From Themeda triandra (Eukaryota > Streptophyta > Magnoliopsida > Poales > Poaceae), in contig JAENPR010000798.1 in assembly GCA_018135685.1 (NCBI GenBank), forward strand, positions 124,001 to 188,000: a DNA stretch of 64,000 nucleotides. The letters are read 5' to 3'. Both the position numbers and the translations under genes were made by a program. A model generated the notes under the pieces. The model had not been told where the DNA came from, made no database searches, and saw only the letters and a list, made by a program, of their open reading frames with translations. The first letter of the stretch is position 1. The number at the start of each line of letters is the position of its first letter. Shown piece by piece: positions 1 to 12,113 of this stretch.

Positions 1-942
1 TTGGGCGCGTTCAATTTCGCCAGAGGGAGTCACGTGGCGAGCGGCATGGCGCGGCGTCAATGGCGGACGCGCCAGTGTCGCAGCGGCGCTGCAGCGGCTC
101 AGCGGGGAAGCGGGGAAGCAGGGCAGCGGGGCGGTGTGCTGTCGGGTGCTTGAGTACCTCGCGTCGCGACCATTTCCTCGTCGTGGCGTGCTTGGCGACT
201 TTGTTTGGCGCGGGGCGCTTGTGGCATCGGCGGCAATGGCAAGCGGGCGGCTCAGCGCGGCAGCGAGGGAGGGGCAGAGCGGCGTGGAGGACAAGATGGG
301 CAGTCGGCAAGGACGCACGCAGGCGCAGGTACTCGATTCGAGCGGGCTCAGCGAGGCGGGGGCGGCAGGCGAAGCGGGGCAGCGCTGCGGCGGCCTGCGC
401 GCGGAGCAGAGAGGGGAGAGAGGGAGAGGATGATGACAGGTGGGGCGGGTAAGGTGACCTGGTCAAAAATGACCTGAAAAGTTTGACTGCCCATATTTCA
501 AAAATTACTGCGAATTTGAAAATGCTCCAAAAATGAAAGTTTCTCAAAATAAAGAGAGGAATAACTTTCATGAAGGAAGTTTTTGCTAATTCGGCCTAGA
601 TTTAAAAATGAAAATTTGGGGCAAATAAATACATTTTAAAATTGATTTTTTTGGAAAAGAATAAATCTGTTTTTGCCATTTTTGAAGCCCTTAAACACAT
701 TTTCATGACTAGGGTAAAAACAAAAGTTTCTCCATATAATTTTGTCCATAAACTTTGTTAAACCTCCAATTTGAGAAAAGCATCACAAGTATGACTTCTA
801 GAAGCAAATTTAAACACTCTATTTGCATTTTTAAAACAAGCACTCAAACAATTGCTACACAAAATGCAATAATGATGCTTATGAGATGATCATGCTCATG
901 GTATGCAATATTTTGTTAAGCCCAAAAATTGGAGTTGTTACA
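1..942 (-). mobile_element. Element E, tail of the left duplicate (LTR-like)
   Basis: This stretch matches 20572-21505 almost base for base and is the end of the LTR-like element E. Read on the minus strand it begins TGTAACAACTCC at 942, a typical LTR start. Bases 1-430 are GC-rich and give overlapping open frames on both strands that do not resemble known proteins; 480-930 is AT-rich. No coding sequence is supported. The rest of this copy lies to the left of the window. Confidence 0.6.
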
Positions 943-1714
943 CCCAAGGGTATGAAAAAGCCTATATAAGCGCGGCCCTCACCCTGAGATTTCCCATAAG
1001 TCACAAAGATATGACAATTCTCTGCCGCAAAACAAGGCACCACCAAAGCAAGAGACCTGGTTGCCAACCATTTAGGAATAGGAAGCACCAGGAGAAGCTG
1101 GATTCGGGGGAGCTGGGAGAAAGGCTACTTCCAAACCATCACCAACTGCATCTGGTTTCAGTGTTCCTGGCAAAGCCCATTCGGCGTCCGCCAGGCCCTC
1201 ACTAACCACTGAAAGAGTCATGCCCGACGCCGCATTCTGTTCCGCTCCACCAAGAAACGGTGGGCAGCACTTTCGGCATCCAGCATGTCAAATCCGGATG
1301 ATGGTACAAAGAAGCGCTTCATCAATGGCAGTTTCGGGAACCCCTCTCCCACCCATAGTAAAATGGTAGCTGGGGGTCGCATTCTGGTCGTCACCTTCAG
1401 CCACAGGGGCTTTGCCAGCCGAAAGCCAATAGGCATTCGGCGCTAGTTCCCCTAGCTCCATGGCAGCACGTGCCGTCAAAGCATGACCCATCAGTTGACA
1501 ATGCGCGAGCCGCTCGGCGTCCGCAGCAATCCAGCTTTCGACGTCAGCAACAAACTTCAGGGCCACTCTCGGTGCTCAAGCTAAACGCCGCACCACAAGC
1601 GCTTTGGGTCCTAGCTTAACTCTGTAAAATTGTAAAGTCGTGACCCCGGCACGGTAATCAAGAGAATAAATCTCGCGTCTCCTTGTAGAAAATTCTCCAA
1701 GCAGAAAACTAATT

Positions 1715-2360
1715 CGGAGTGCGCAACCTTTTCGACTTCAACAAGTCGGGGGGGACGGCGTTTTCAAAACTAATTTGGCGTCAACGCTGAAACAGGAATG
1801 CGCAAACCTTTCCACTTTAAGAAGTCGGGGGAACGGCATTTTCAAAACTAATTCGGCGTCAAAGCTGAAACAGGAATGCACAACCTTTTTGACTTTAACA
1901 AGTCAGGAGGGACGGTGTTTTCAAAACTAATTCGGCGTCAAAGCCGAAACAGGAATGCGCAAACCTTTTCGACTTTAACAAGTCGGGGGGGGGCGTTTTC
2001 AAAACTAATTCGGCGTCAAAGCCGAAACAAGAATGTGCAAACCTTTTCGACTTTAACAAGTCGGGGCGGCGTTTTCAAAACTAATTCGACGTCAAAGCCG
2101 AAACAGGAATGCGTAACCTTTTCGACTTTAACAAGTCGGAGGGGACGGCGTTTTCAAAACTAATTCGGCGTCAAAACCGAAACAGGAATGCGCAACCTTT
2201 TCGACTTCAACAAGTCGGGGGGGGGGGATGGCGTTTTCAAAACTGGTTCGGCGTCAAAGCCGAAGCAGGCGCGCGCCACGCTCTCAACTTTAACAAGTCG
2301 GGAGGGTGGTGTTTCCAAAAGCAATCCGGTGTCACAGCCGAAACAAGAACGCGTCATCTA
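1715..2360. repeat. Array of about eight 79-bp repeats with two hairpins per unit
   Basis: Units recur every 76-80 bp (for example near 1846, 1926, 2006, 2082 and 2160). Each usually holds two short inverted repeats: CGACTT-taac-AAGTCG and TTCGGC-gtcaaa-GCCGAA. The last unit is diverged. A further perfect 8-bp stem with a 7-base loop lies just downstream at 2502-2524. The array lies downstream of the stop codon of the B gene on the minus strand. The same array is at 22270-22915. Confidence 0.85.
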
Positions 2361-2619
2361 TTCTGAGCCCAACTAAAGTAAAACAAACAAGTAAAACATG
2401 CCGAAATGCGTCGAAGCTGAAATGCGTTCAAAATAACAAACATGCAAAACACTTAAGACGTCTAAAACTTAAGGAAAGCAGTAAGTTTTACATCCACTGG
2501 GTATTCGGCAGCACACGCCGAATAACATCAAGTTCACAGAGCAAACACAAAGTTTTCACGCGCCATCCGTGCGGTCTCAAGCAAAAGGACCAAGGCAGCA
2601 GTTCTATTACAACCCGCGA

Positions 2620-3203
2620 TCAAACTGCGGGGGCATTCTCCTCTTCATGGGTGCCAGGAGCCGGGGGAGGTGGAGCTTGTGCTGAGGCAGCAGGATTCGG
2701 CGTAGTGCCTGGTGCATTCGGTGCCGGGGCCGGACCAGGGAAGGACGAGGTAGTAGCAGCAGCGTCGCTAGGGGCCGAGCGGGGGAGTTCTGTCACTTCG
2801 CGCATGGGGGTGCCCCTGGTGGATGACCCCTCCCTTTCGTCACGGGCCTGAATATAGGCCGCGACCTTGGCCTTAATAATTTTCGCCTCGTCCTCATCCT
2901 GCAAAAAGCACAAGTTAGAAGGAGTGCCCGGTCAGAGGATTCGGATTTTGAAAATTCGGTGTGCGCACCGATAGACAATTTCATACCTTGGCACGGGTAA
3001 GAGCAGCGCGCAGCAGGCTCAGGTCCCGGCCGTCGGAACCCCAGAACCCGTCAAAGAACCATTTCCTTGCGGCCTTGTCGGCATCAGCGTCATAGGCCCA
3101 ATAGGCGTTGGAGTCTTCGGCAGCCTCCACCCGGGCATAGTGGTCGCATTCGGCGTCCTTAAGGGACTTGCAGAGGGCACGAACGCTCTCAAAGGCAGCA
3201 TAT
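2620..3203 (-). pseudogene. Gag-like protein of element B, C-terminal exons, duplicate 1
   Basis: This is the C-terminal part of a long gene on the minus strand whose upstream part now lies at 58603-64000. Element A cut it in two. In the uninterrupted site the reading frame would run straight through the CATAT duplication (GREY on one side, AAFESVRALCKSL on the other). Two exons are visible. The first, 2987-3203, is rich in Ala, Asp and aromatic residues. An 88-bp intron at 2899-2986 has a GTATGA donor and a TTTTTGCAG acceptor and joins the exons in frame. The last exon is Pro/Ala-rich and ends at a stop at 2620. It resembles the tails of grass genes annotated as putative gypsy-type transposon proteins (PF04195 family); that assignment is from memory of the family. 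It lacks a promoter and 5' part here, so it is a fragment. Confidence 0.6.
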
Positions 3204-4822
3204 TGATGGCGGGGAAACGGGCGACTAACGACCCGCCTCCGCGTCAGCAGAGACAATTATAAATTTAAATGGGATAATATAAAAGAAACAGGTATTGCGA
3301 GTCCATACTTCCATAGTTCTTATATTTCCATAAAAATTATGTTAATTACATCTCCGAAGAGAATACCCCTGATTAAGAGTTCCAACATGAGTACATAAAA
3401 AATAAGATTACATCATATGGCTTCCTATTACAAACTACAAGAGAAAATGAAAAATCTTCAATGTCTTGTAGTCGCGAATGGATGGATGCACATGTCTTGC
3501 ATTTGACGATATGGTCGTCTTCTTTAACAATGACATTTCATTTGATGAGGAATCAATATATACTCCTATATGATAGGTGGCTAGCTTTCTAGCTTTTCTG
3601 GGAAGTCATGATATGCATATATGTATGCACGTTTTTGAGAATATTTTGTTATTTATTTAGCCCATAAGTTTTGACATTTCTTTGGTGCATATTATATCAT
3701 GTATATATGCACGCGATCTATCTTGAAGACGTACTGAATGAGGTAGTCTAATTTTGGGTTATTTGGGAACATGATTTGACATGTTCTCGCATATATGCAT
3801 ACAAGCATTCGGCATATGGTGCCGTATTTCTTTTCGGTCGAGATAATATGCTCGCTTTTGCCAAGACATAGGAAAATATATATGTTGCAGCGCCGGACTT
3901 TGCCGTGGCGCGTGCGATTCACTTATTCATGCCCATATCATGACATTTGATTTTATTTGGTTTGATTTAGTTTATATGACTTAACTAACATGGTATTTGC
4001 TGGATGCAGTTTAGCCAAGAAACAATATCTGATTTAAATAAATCAATTTTGTTTATTGCATTACATGGCCCCAGATGAGATGAGTTTGGATGAATGCAGG
4101 TGCACGATCCATTTTTTTATAGTAGCCTTTACTAGTGACATACATAGCATGAACTAATCTGTGGCTAGCGTGATGCATCTGATCGACATAGGCACAAAAT
4201 TATGTGGTGCCGTAGCTAATAAATTAGCATTGGCGGTTATGGCACGACAATTGGCATGATGGGACTAATTTTGTTTAGTCCATTTTATAATTTGGCAGGG
4301 CATAGGTTCGGATGAAGACCACCTAAACATATGAAGGGGTTATTAATTTATTTCTTGATTTTGGCTAAACACGTGGGAGTAGCCATATGTTATTTTGTCT
4401 CCAAAATTCATTAGACATATGAATGCGACGCATATATGTTGATTCTTGCTGAAATATGGGATTAGCATACACACTTTATGGTAAGTTCAGTATACAGGCA
4501 CACATGCACGCGCCGGCTAGTGTAACCCTGATATACATGCACACGCTAGTTAGCTAATTCACAATACACGTGCACATGCTAGCTAGCCAATCTGTGATGC
4601 ATATATGGCTCAATATACACATATACAGGCAAGCGCTAACTAGTTAATTTGTGCAGGAAGCGCTAACAATTTAGCGACGCTCAAGGTACCAGTTATACAG
4701 GGACTGAACAAATCTTAGATGCAGTGCATGGCTATCATGCAAGTTATCTATCTTCTCATGACGTACTGTATGAACATGAGCTAGCAACCGTCGTGGCTAA
4801 AACATATGCAGCTTTGTGCGAG

Positions 4823-5033
4823 TATGGAGCCAATTCGCGTCCATACCGATTTCACCATGAACCGGGTGGAGCCAAAGCGCGTCCACCGATCTTATACCAT
4901 ATACCATGATTGGATGGAGCCAAGATCGCGTCCACCAATTTGTGTCGTATACAACAAGAATCATAACCGGGGTGGAGCCAAAGCGCGTCCAACCCAAATT
5001 TCAACCGCGGGATGGAGCCACAACGCGTCCAAA
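4823..5033. repeat. Five spaced copies of a 20-bp motif in the LTR leader
   Basis: The motif is close to TGGAGCCAAAGCGCGTCCA and recurs at about 4824, 4867, 4915, 4974 and 5014, separated by unrelated sequence of 20-40 bp. It lies downstream of the TATA box in transcription sense, so it would be in the transcribed leader. The same array is at about 25376-25586 and 38933-39140. Confidence 0.8.
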
Positions 5034-5563
5034 CCCGAATTTCACCGAGGCACATCTGGCCTTTTACATCTTGGCCGGGGCACGAAGCCCATGCGCGTAG
5101 CGCGGCCACCATAGTTTCTTTTACCTTTCACCGGGGTAAGACCCATGCACGCTGCTCATCCGCAGCGGCATGGGCCAGCCGTATACCGCTGTTGAAGATT
5201 TGTCGATGAAGATGTCGATGAAGCAGCAGGAGTTGAGAAGTAGAGAGGGGAGGCAAGATCAGAGAAGCACCATGCGGCTTCTCACCTTCCCTAGTGCTGC
5301 AACCGGTGCAGCGACGGCGTCGTGGACTCCTGGCTTCCGGCGATGCAGCGGCGGAGAGGCAGCCTCACGGCAGCAACTCCTCGGCACTCCGGCGACTCGA
5401 CGATGCTTTTGTGGGCAAGCGTGGTGCGGCGGCCTGGAGCAGCGGTTTTTAGCAAAAGCAAGCAAGCAGCCTGGCGGCAGTATGGTATGGATGCGTCTAC
5501 GGAGGCAGCCTGGCGGCCGTATGCAATATGGAGCGGGGGGTTCTGATCGATCGATTTGGACTG

Positions 5564-5573
5564 CTATTTATAG
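5564..5573 (-). promoter_or_regulatory. TATA box of the element A LTR promoter
   Basis: Minus-strand CTATAAATAG is a textbook plant TATA box, 870 bp into the LTR. Transcription would start about 30 bp further, near 5535. This LTR is the 3' copy of the element, so in place it would drive reads into flanking B sequence. The equivalent boxes are at 26117-26126 and 39671-39680. Confidence 0.7.
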
Positions 5574-6440
5574 AGCAGGCAGCATGCGGTTGCCAGGGCT
5601 AAATGGCGGGAGTAGTTGCCAAGATTTGGCGCTCTTCAGTTTGATTTCGTATCTGATAATCCCATGTTTAGGCGGCAAGCTTTGACTCGTTTGAATCGAT
5701 TGAGCGCGCAGGGGTACGCACGGCGCCTTTGACTGCGTTTGAATATATCAGGCGCGTACAGAGTTTCCTTGCCATGCGCGTCAGCTATTTTACGTATATA
5801 TATATTTTGATTGTCACAGTGTTTAATCCATGAAATAGGAAATGATTTATTTCCTGCCTGTCACAACCGTAGACGATGGATATATATACACGCTCACACG
5901 CTGTACGTGCAGCCATAGCTAGGTGGGTGGTATGTACCACACGCACAACACACGTTGCATGGATCGACCATGCATATCTTGATTAGTCCATGTATATGTG
6001 CAATCACGGATATACGAGCACATAGACTTACTTCTTTTTGGGATTTGCCAAGATATATGTTTGTCAAGGCCTGATCATGCTCATGCATACATACGTATAT
6101 ATGCGTATATATTCTTTCCTTTTTTCTCGTTTCTTCCTTCTTCTTTTTCTACCAATCACCACGTCATGGACTTGATAGATCGTTTATGCATGGAATGCAA
6201 AACATTTTCTTTCACGTATTCACATGAGTATATATATGACATACAATATGTGAAGGCCATATTTGTACATGCTTTTGCATGTGTCGTGCATACATGGATG
6301 CACTAAATTTTATGGCCAATATCATGCATTTCTCTTATTATTCATTTCTTATTTATATGGAATTTGACACCATATATTATTTACATTTATTTACGGAAAA
6401 TATTGCACATGTTATCGGTGAGCCGAAAACCGTGTCAACA

Positions 6441-6456
6441 GATGCCCCCTCGAGGT
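6441..6456 (-). other. Polypurine tract of element A
   Basis: On the minus strand CCTCGAGGGGGCATC lies directly against the start of the 3' LTR. It is the expected place and composition for the plus-strand primer of reverse transcription. The same sequence follows the 3' LTR of the complete copy at about 26998. Confidence 0.65.
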
Positions 6457-7473
6457 CCGAATGCGTAAAATATTATGTTTACGGATTTGAAGCTCGAAAC
6501 TTGAGATTTCCTTATTTGTGACCCTCTATTTTCTTTTGGGGAACATATTTGTGGCACTTGATGCACATGCTGATCCGCACATATACATATGGCATTTATC
6601 TAGCATTGGCACATAGTCCTACACCTATTTCGTTTTTTATTATTATATCGTGCTCTTGAAAGGCATCACATTTGAAATATTGCTTCCATGGTCACAATTT
6701 GAATCTAAGGACACTGGAGCATTTTTTTTCACATTTAGCTCTTGATATATTCGAGCATTTTTTTTATGCCAACAGTTCAGGGTCATCTCGCAGTGGAGTT
6801 TTTTTTTTTTTTTGCTTCAGTTTAAGCTCATGAAGGAGCACATTTTCTTTTTTTTTTTTTAGTTTAGGCTCAAGGAGCTTTTTTTTGTGCTATCAGTTTA
6901 GGCTCATGTAGCATGGAGCATATATCTTTTGGATGCAGCTCAAGCTCATGCAGGAGGTTTTTTTTCTCTTCAGTTTAGGCTCATGAAGGAGGTCTGTATA
7001 TATTTCTTTTTGTTTCAGTTTAGGCACGTGAAGCTACCCAGCATTGTTTTTTTTTTTTTTTTTTTTTGCTGCTTACAGTTTAAGCTCGTGAGCAATGGAG
7101 TATCTCCATATTTTCATTTAGATTTAGGCTCAGTTTAGGCTCATGAAGGAGTTTCATTTTTGGCGCTAACAGTTTAGGCTCATGTAGCATGGAGCATCAT
7201 AATATATATATTTTTTATTCACACTACAGTTTAAGCTCATGAAGCGATGGAGCATTTTCCTTTTTATTTGGGCTTCAGTTTAAACTCATAAAGCAATGGA
7301 GTGCGTTGATCTTTTTTTTTTTGGCTTCAGTTTAGCCTCGTAAAGCGATGGAGGACGATGTTTTTTATTTTATTTGGCTTCAGTTAGCCTCGTGAAGCGA
7401 TGGAGGATTTTCCTTTTTATTTGGGCTTCAGTTTAAACTCATAAAGCAATGGAGTGTGGTGATTTTTTTTTTG
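6457..7473 (-). repeat. 3' UTR of element A with a degenerate repeat array
   Basis: Between the integrase stop codon and the polypurine tract there is about 1 kb without a gene. From about 6770 to 7465 it holds some 14 degenerate copies of a core near CAGTTTAGGCTCATGAAG, spaced 30-60 bp and separated by T-rich runs (up to about 22 T). The other copy is 27014-28046. Tat-lineage elements are known for tandem repeats in this position. Confidence 0.75.
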
Positions 7474-9480
7474 TTACGCATAGTAACGCTTCAGAAATTT
7501 CCCATTTACCGGTGGTGGGCTATATTCACCATCCGGAGATATGATTCTATAAGCGCCACTTGAGTAGACGTCTTTTACAATATACGGGCCTTCCCATTTA
7601 GGCTCGAATTTGCTTTGCATCCTATGAGTGATATTCATGGGTCGAATGACCGCGAGAACTAAGTCCCCTTCTTTGAACGATCTTCTTTTGACGCGTTTGT
7701 CAAAAGCTCGAGACATTCTAGCTTGGTATGCCTCTAAGTTTTGTAACGCTTGAAGCCGCTTTTCTTCAAGATTGTCTAGCTCTCTTAGGCGTAATTTTAC
7801 GGACTCTTCTTCGTTGAGTTCTTCTTGAATGGCAACTCGCAAGGAGGCAATTTGCACCTCTAATGGTAGAACCGCCTCTCCTCCATACACAAGCGAGTAA
7901 GGAGTCATTTTTGTTGGCGTCCGAGTTGTGGTTCTATACGCCCACAAAGATTCAAGCAACTTTTCATGCCAATGTCTCTTATTTTGCGAGACTACCTTTT
8001 TGAGCAGCTTGCATAGCACTTTATTGAATGCCTCAGCTTGACCATTAGCTGCCGGATTATAGCCTGTGGAGAAGTGGTGCTTAATTTTGAATTTAGCACA
8101 CATCTTCTCTATTTGCCTATTCTTGAAGGACGACCCATTATCAGATATGATTCAGGCTGGAACCCCAAATCGATATATAAGGTTTGTCCTTATAAAATTT
8201 TCCACATTTTCTGCCTTAACTTCTTTTAATGCCACGGCTTCCGCCCACTTAGAGAAGTAGTCGGTCGCAGCAAGAATAAACTTGTGTCCTTTGGAGGACG
8301 GAGGATTTATTGGCCCAACTACATCCATTCCCCACATTTCAAAGGGCCAAGACACATTGGTTGGATGTAATGGTTCATGGGGTTGATGTATGAAGTTACC
8401 ATGTATTTGACATTCATGACATCTCTTTGCAAATTTCATAGAATCATCAAACATTGTAGGCCAATAATAACCTAAATGTTTTAGTTGATAGTGTAGTTTG
8501 GGTCCAGATTGGTGTGAGCCGCACACTCAGTGGACTTCATTCAATGCTTCAATAATTTCATTTCCGGCAAGGCAACGTAATAGAATGCCATTGCAAGAAC
8601 GCCGATATAGCACGTCATTTATACATGTATAATTTATTGACCTCTTTCGAATCCTAGACCTTTCACTAGAATCCAAGGGCAAATATCCATGAAGTAAATA
8701 ATCTAGAAATGGTGTTCTCCAATCACCCATTTCTATTTCATATGCATCTATAGTCATGGCTGAAGTAGATGGTATATCCTCTTCTCCAATTAGTATAGGA
8801 AGGACTCTACGTTCCTCTACATGAACATCCATGGTTTGATGTGAATTTAACGACATCTTTGGCAGCCAAGCTTGCCAATGCATCCGCTTTCTCATTTTGA
8901 TTTCTTACAACATGCTGAATTTTTAGATCAGCGAACATATCTATTAGTTCTTTTGCCTTCTTGAAATATGGCAAAAGCCCTTGCTTTTTTACGGTATATG
9001 TTCCTAACAATTGATTGATTATCAATTGGGAGTCTCCGTATACAGAGAGTGTAGTTAGACCCATATTGTGGGCAATTTCAAGCCCAATAATTAGAGCCTC
9101 ATATTCGGCAGCGTTATTTGAAACTGCCGAAGTTAAGGTGAAAGAATATGGGAGTATTGCCTCATCAGGCGTGACAAACACCACTCCTGCACCTGCTCCT
9201 GATTTTCGGCAGGCGCCATCAAAATACATTTGCCATGTAGGGTTACACACTGTTGTGGTGCAGACTAAATCATCCGGTAGATCATCATCAATGGGAAAGT
9301 CATCCGGTATAGGATGTGCGGCTAGAAAATTAGCCAAAGCTTGACCCTTAACGGCTTTTGAGGCACGAACACAATATCAAATTGTGAAAGGAACATCGCC
9401 CACTTAGCCAGTCTACCGATAATGTCATTTTACTCAAAATGTGTCGGAGTGGATCGGCTCGCGAAACGAGATGTATGGTA
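7474..9480 (-). pseudogene. pol: Element A pol, second RNase H and integrase, duplicate 1
   Basis: This is the C-terminal third of the gypsy polyprotein. In transcription order it encodes the extra RNase H that marks the Tat lineage (FDGA, NNAAEYEAL, YGDSQ and NEKADALA motifs), then the integrase zinc finger (HHCC), the integrase catalytic core (GMDVVGP, ISDNGS, NGQAEAFNK, the D-D-E residues) and the integrase C-terminal domain ending at 7474. It is broken here into frames 7474-8103, 8152-8526, 8527-8895 and 8807-9337. The equivalent region of the other duplicate is a single 683-codon frame. Several breaks fall at CAG/CTG sites, so some may be sequencing errors rather than decay. Confidence 0.88.
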
Positions 9481-12110
9481 TGTTCTAGCATGTAATGGCG
9501 GAGCTTCGAGCTGCAAACACAAGTGCTAGGCATATTTTTTCTATATCCGGGTAGTTGCACTGCCCCAAAGCCGGGGTGCGACTTAAATAATATAGGGAGA
9601 CTTCTTTCCCTTCATCATTGGTTTGTGCTAGAAGAGCGCCTAATGAAGTTGGCATGGCTGCTATATAGAGGATTAGCGGTCGCCCTTTAATTGGCGCGCA
9701 CAATACAGGTGGATTTGTTAAATATTTCTTTATATCATCAAATGCATTTTGACATGCTTGATCCCATTGGAACGGGACTCCTTTTTTCATGAGCCGGGAG
9801 AAAGGTTTGCATCTCCCGGACAGATTTGAGATGAACCTCCTAATATACGCCAAATGGCCTTGGAGACTTTTTAATTCATGCAAATTTGTCGGTTGAGGCA
9901 TGTCAACAATTGTCTTTATTTTAGTAGGATCGATTTCAATGCCACGTTTGGTGACTACAAAACCAAGGAATTTCCCAGAAGATACCTCGAAGGCACACTT
10001 CATTGGGTTCATTTTCAATTTGTGCTTTCTAAGCCGCTCAAACACCATTTCCAAGTGTTTTAAGTGATCTTTCTCGCGCTTAGATTTTACGACGATATCA
10101 TCTATGTAGCACTCAACGATTTTGTACAACAATCCATCTAGAATAATTGTCATTGCACGTTGATACGTGGCACTCGCATTTTTTAATCCGAAGGGCATTA
10201 CTTTATAACAATATATGCCCTTGGGTGTGCGGAATGCGGTTAACTCCTCATCTTCCGCGACATTTTTATTTGGTTGTAGCCGAAAAGCCATCCATAAAGG
10301 AGAATATTTCATATCCCATAGTGGCATCAATAAGAATTTCAGAGATCGGAATCGGAAAGTCATCTTTTGGACATGCTTTATTTAAATCTCTAAAATCAAC
10401 ACACACACGTATCTTCCCATTTTTGTTTTTAGTGGGTACAATACTAGACACCCATTTGGGGTATTTCACTTCTCGAATAAACCCAGCAGCTATAAGCTTA
10501 TCAACTTCAGCTTCTATTTGTGGGAGAAGTTCGGGACGATATCTTCTTTGTCCTTGCTTTACCGGAGGAACATCCTTCGATGACCAATTTATGTACCGCC
10601 ACCGCGGGATCTAGACACGGCATTTCTTCATAAGACCAAGCAAACACATCTCTATTTGCAGAGAGGAATTTATGGTATTCTTCCTTACTCTCTTTAGATG
10701 GTTGTTTGCTAATGAAGATTGGACGGGGATCATCATCTGTACCAATATTAATTTCTTCCAACTCATCAGTGGTTGGCTGATTCCCATCTTCCATTTGTGG
10801 AGATGCTTCCGTGGCATCAAGGGGTTCAGCCGAAGTCATATTAACTTCATAACCTAAACCATATTTCTCTTCTTCCAACACTTCATCTTGATGTAGAGCA
10901 TCAAGTTGAGACTGGGACAACAACTTTTCGAAGGGCGCGAGCTGCCCTCGGCCATCACACAGAGATGGACCAGTTGATATATCATATCCCATCTGTTGCA
11001 TAATGTAAAGAACTTTGTCATCATATAAAGAGATAGGTAATGTTTGATCATCTCTATTTAACAAAGTAACATGTGTAGACATCTTTCTTTTATCATCCCG
11101 CTCAATTTGGGCTTGTTTTATTTTATATTGCACCAAAGGAGGTAAGGAAGTTGGAAATGAAATACCTCTATTTTGAGAGGGTTTCTTATTTATGATGCGA
11201 AATATTGGATCGCCTTCCTTCCTTTGGTTGCTTGGTATATACCGATATATCTTTTGGCTTGACGAGGTCTCGCCAACGTCTATTTTTGGGATATTTTGTT
11301 CTAATGGTATTGTTGATTTCGGCTTTGAGACTTTATCAATAGGCTCAAAGTAGAACTTCGCATCAGCATAGAAGGTTTTCTTTGTAGTGAATGGCTTTTT
11401 ATCCGCAAAAATCCTTACTATGTCCCCGAAGGATCTTTGTACTTGATGCATTGATGGAGGGTAGATGGGATAACTCCATTATCATGCAGCCATGGGCGAC
11501 CAATGAGAGCATTATATGAGGTTGCCGCATCAATCACATAAAACTTTACATATGTCATGAAGTTTTCGAACTTCAGAACTAGAGATATGGTACGTAATGC
11601 CTCTTGGCCTGATTGGTTGAAGCCATGAATAACAAGATTTGAGCGGCACAAGTCTCCTTTAGAATACCCAATCTTTTTGAGAGTACGCATGGGTAACAAA
11701 CTTATGGCTGAACCACCATCAATCATTATACGATTAACAGGAAGATCGTCAATCTCGCCAAACATAAAAAGTGGTCTGTTATGCTTCCTATTTCCAAATA
11801 ACAGATCCTCATCATTGAATGTGATACTTTGAGCTCGAGATAATTTTGTTTCTGCATGCGAAACCTCAACCCTATAATCTTCGGGGAATGAAAGTGCGGT
11901 AATAAACGCTTTTCGCAAATCGGAGGAAAGACACAAAGCATCATACACAGACAACATAGCTGGTATTTTCTTCAAGTGCGAGATTACATCATATTTGACC
12001 GACATATTAGGAACATGGTCAACCACATCATTCGGAGTTACATTTGGGAGATTTCTTTGTTGAGGAGATGGTCTAGGCGGTGACGGCTGATCTAAGTTGA
12101 ACATCATCAA
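9481..12110 (-). pseudogene. pol: Element A pol, protease, reverse transcriptase and first RNase H, duplicate 1
   Basis: This is the middle of the polyprotein. The aspartic protease active site is intact here (IMIDGGSAISLLPM, Asp codon at 11718-11720). The reverse transcriptase follows with PKWVSSIVPTKNKNGKIR, VCVDFRDLNKACPKD, a YIDD box and the thumb region. The first RNase H then has LYIAAMP where active enzymes have an Asp, the usual decay of this domain in the Tat lineage. Frames are 11418-12110, 10507-11451, 10266-10469 and 9485-10363. Breaks near 10260, 10580 and 11430 coincide with CTG/CAG differences from the other copy. Confidence 0.88.
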
Positions 12111-12113
12111 CTT

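Larger units (their letters stand above)
943..3203 (-). mobile_element. Element B, left fragment, duplicate 1
   Basis: This is part of the older element B, between the end of E and the CATAT target site of element A (3199-3203). It carries the 3' end of the gag-like gene of B (2620-3203), an array of 79-bp repeats (about 1715-2360) and 943-1700, where I recognise no gene. A TATA-like sequence lies near 962. Short minus-strand frames at 1218-1566 have counterparts in the other duplicate but no recognisable domain. The hexamer ATTCGG or its complement is strikingly frequent. Confidence 0.6.
3204..6440 (-). repeat. 3' LTR of element A, duplicate 1 (3237 bp)
   Basis: On the minus strand it starts TGTTGACACGG and ends CCATCA, so it has the usual TG...CA ends. 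It matches 23757-26997 and 37315-40495 plus 58541-58597 nearly perfectly. A private 4-bp deletion lies near 5689. U3 is at the high-coordinate end, with a TATA box at 5564-5573. The remaining 2.3 kb down to 3204 would be the transcribed R-U5 part. A 76-codon frame at 3692-3922 recurs in all LTR copies but has no known domain. Confidence 0.93.

Noticed and set aside
1218..1566. Short minus-strand frames in B with counterparts at 21884-22129
   Set aside because: They differ by frameshift between duplicates and show no domain; they may be remnants but cannot be supported as genes.
3692..3922. 76-codon frame identical in all four LTR copies
   Set aside because: The LTR copies are all young, so identity is not evidence of selection; composition is that of AT-rich leader.
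4823..5033. Possible CRISPR-like array (repeats with unique spacers)
   Set aside because: This is eukaryotic transposon DNA; repeats are imperfect, spacers uneven and no cas genes exist.
5170..5685. 171-188-codon plus-strand frame in the LTR
   Set aside because: Antisense to the element transcript, no domain; differs in length between copies through a 4-bp indel.
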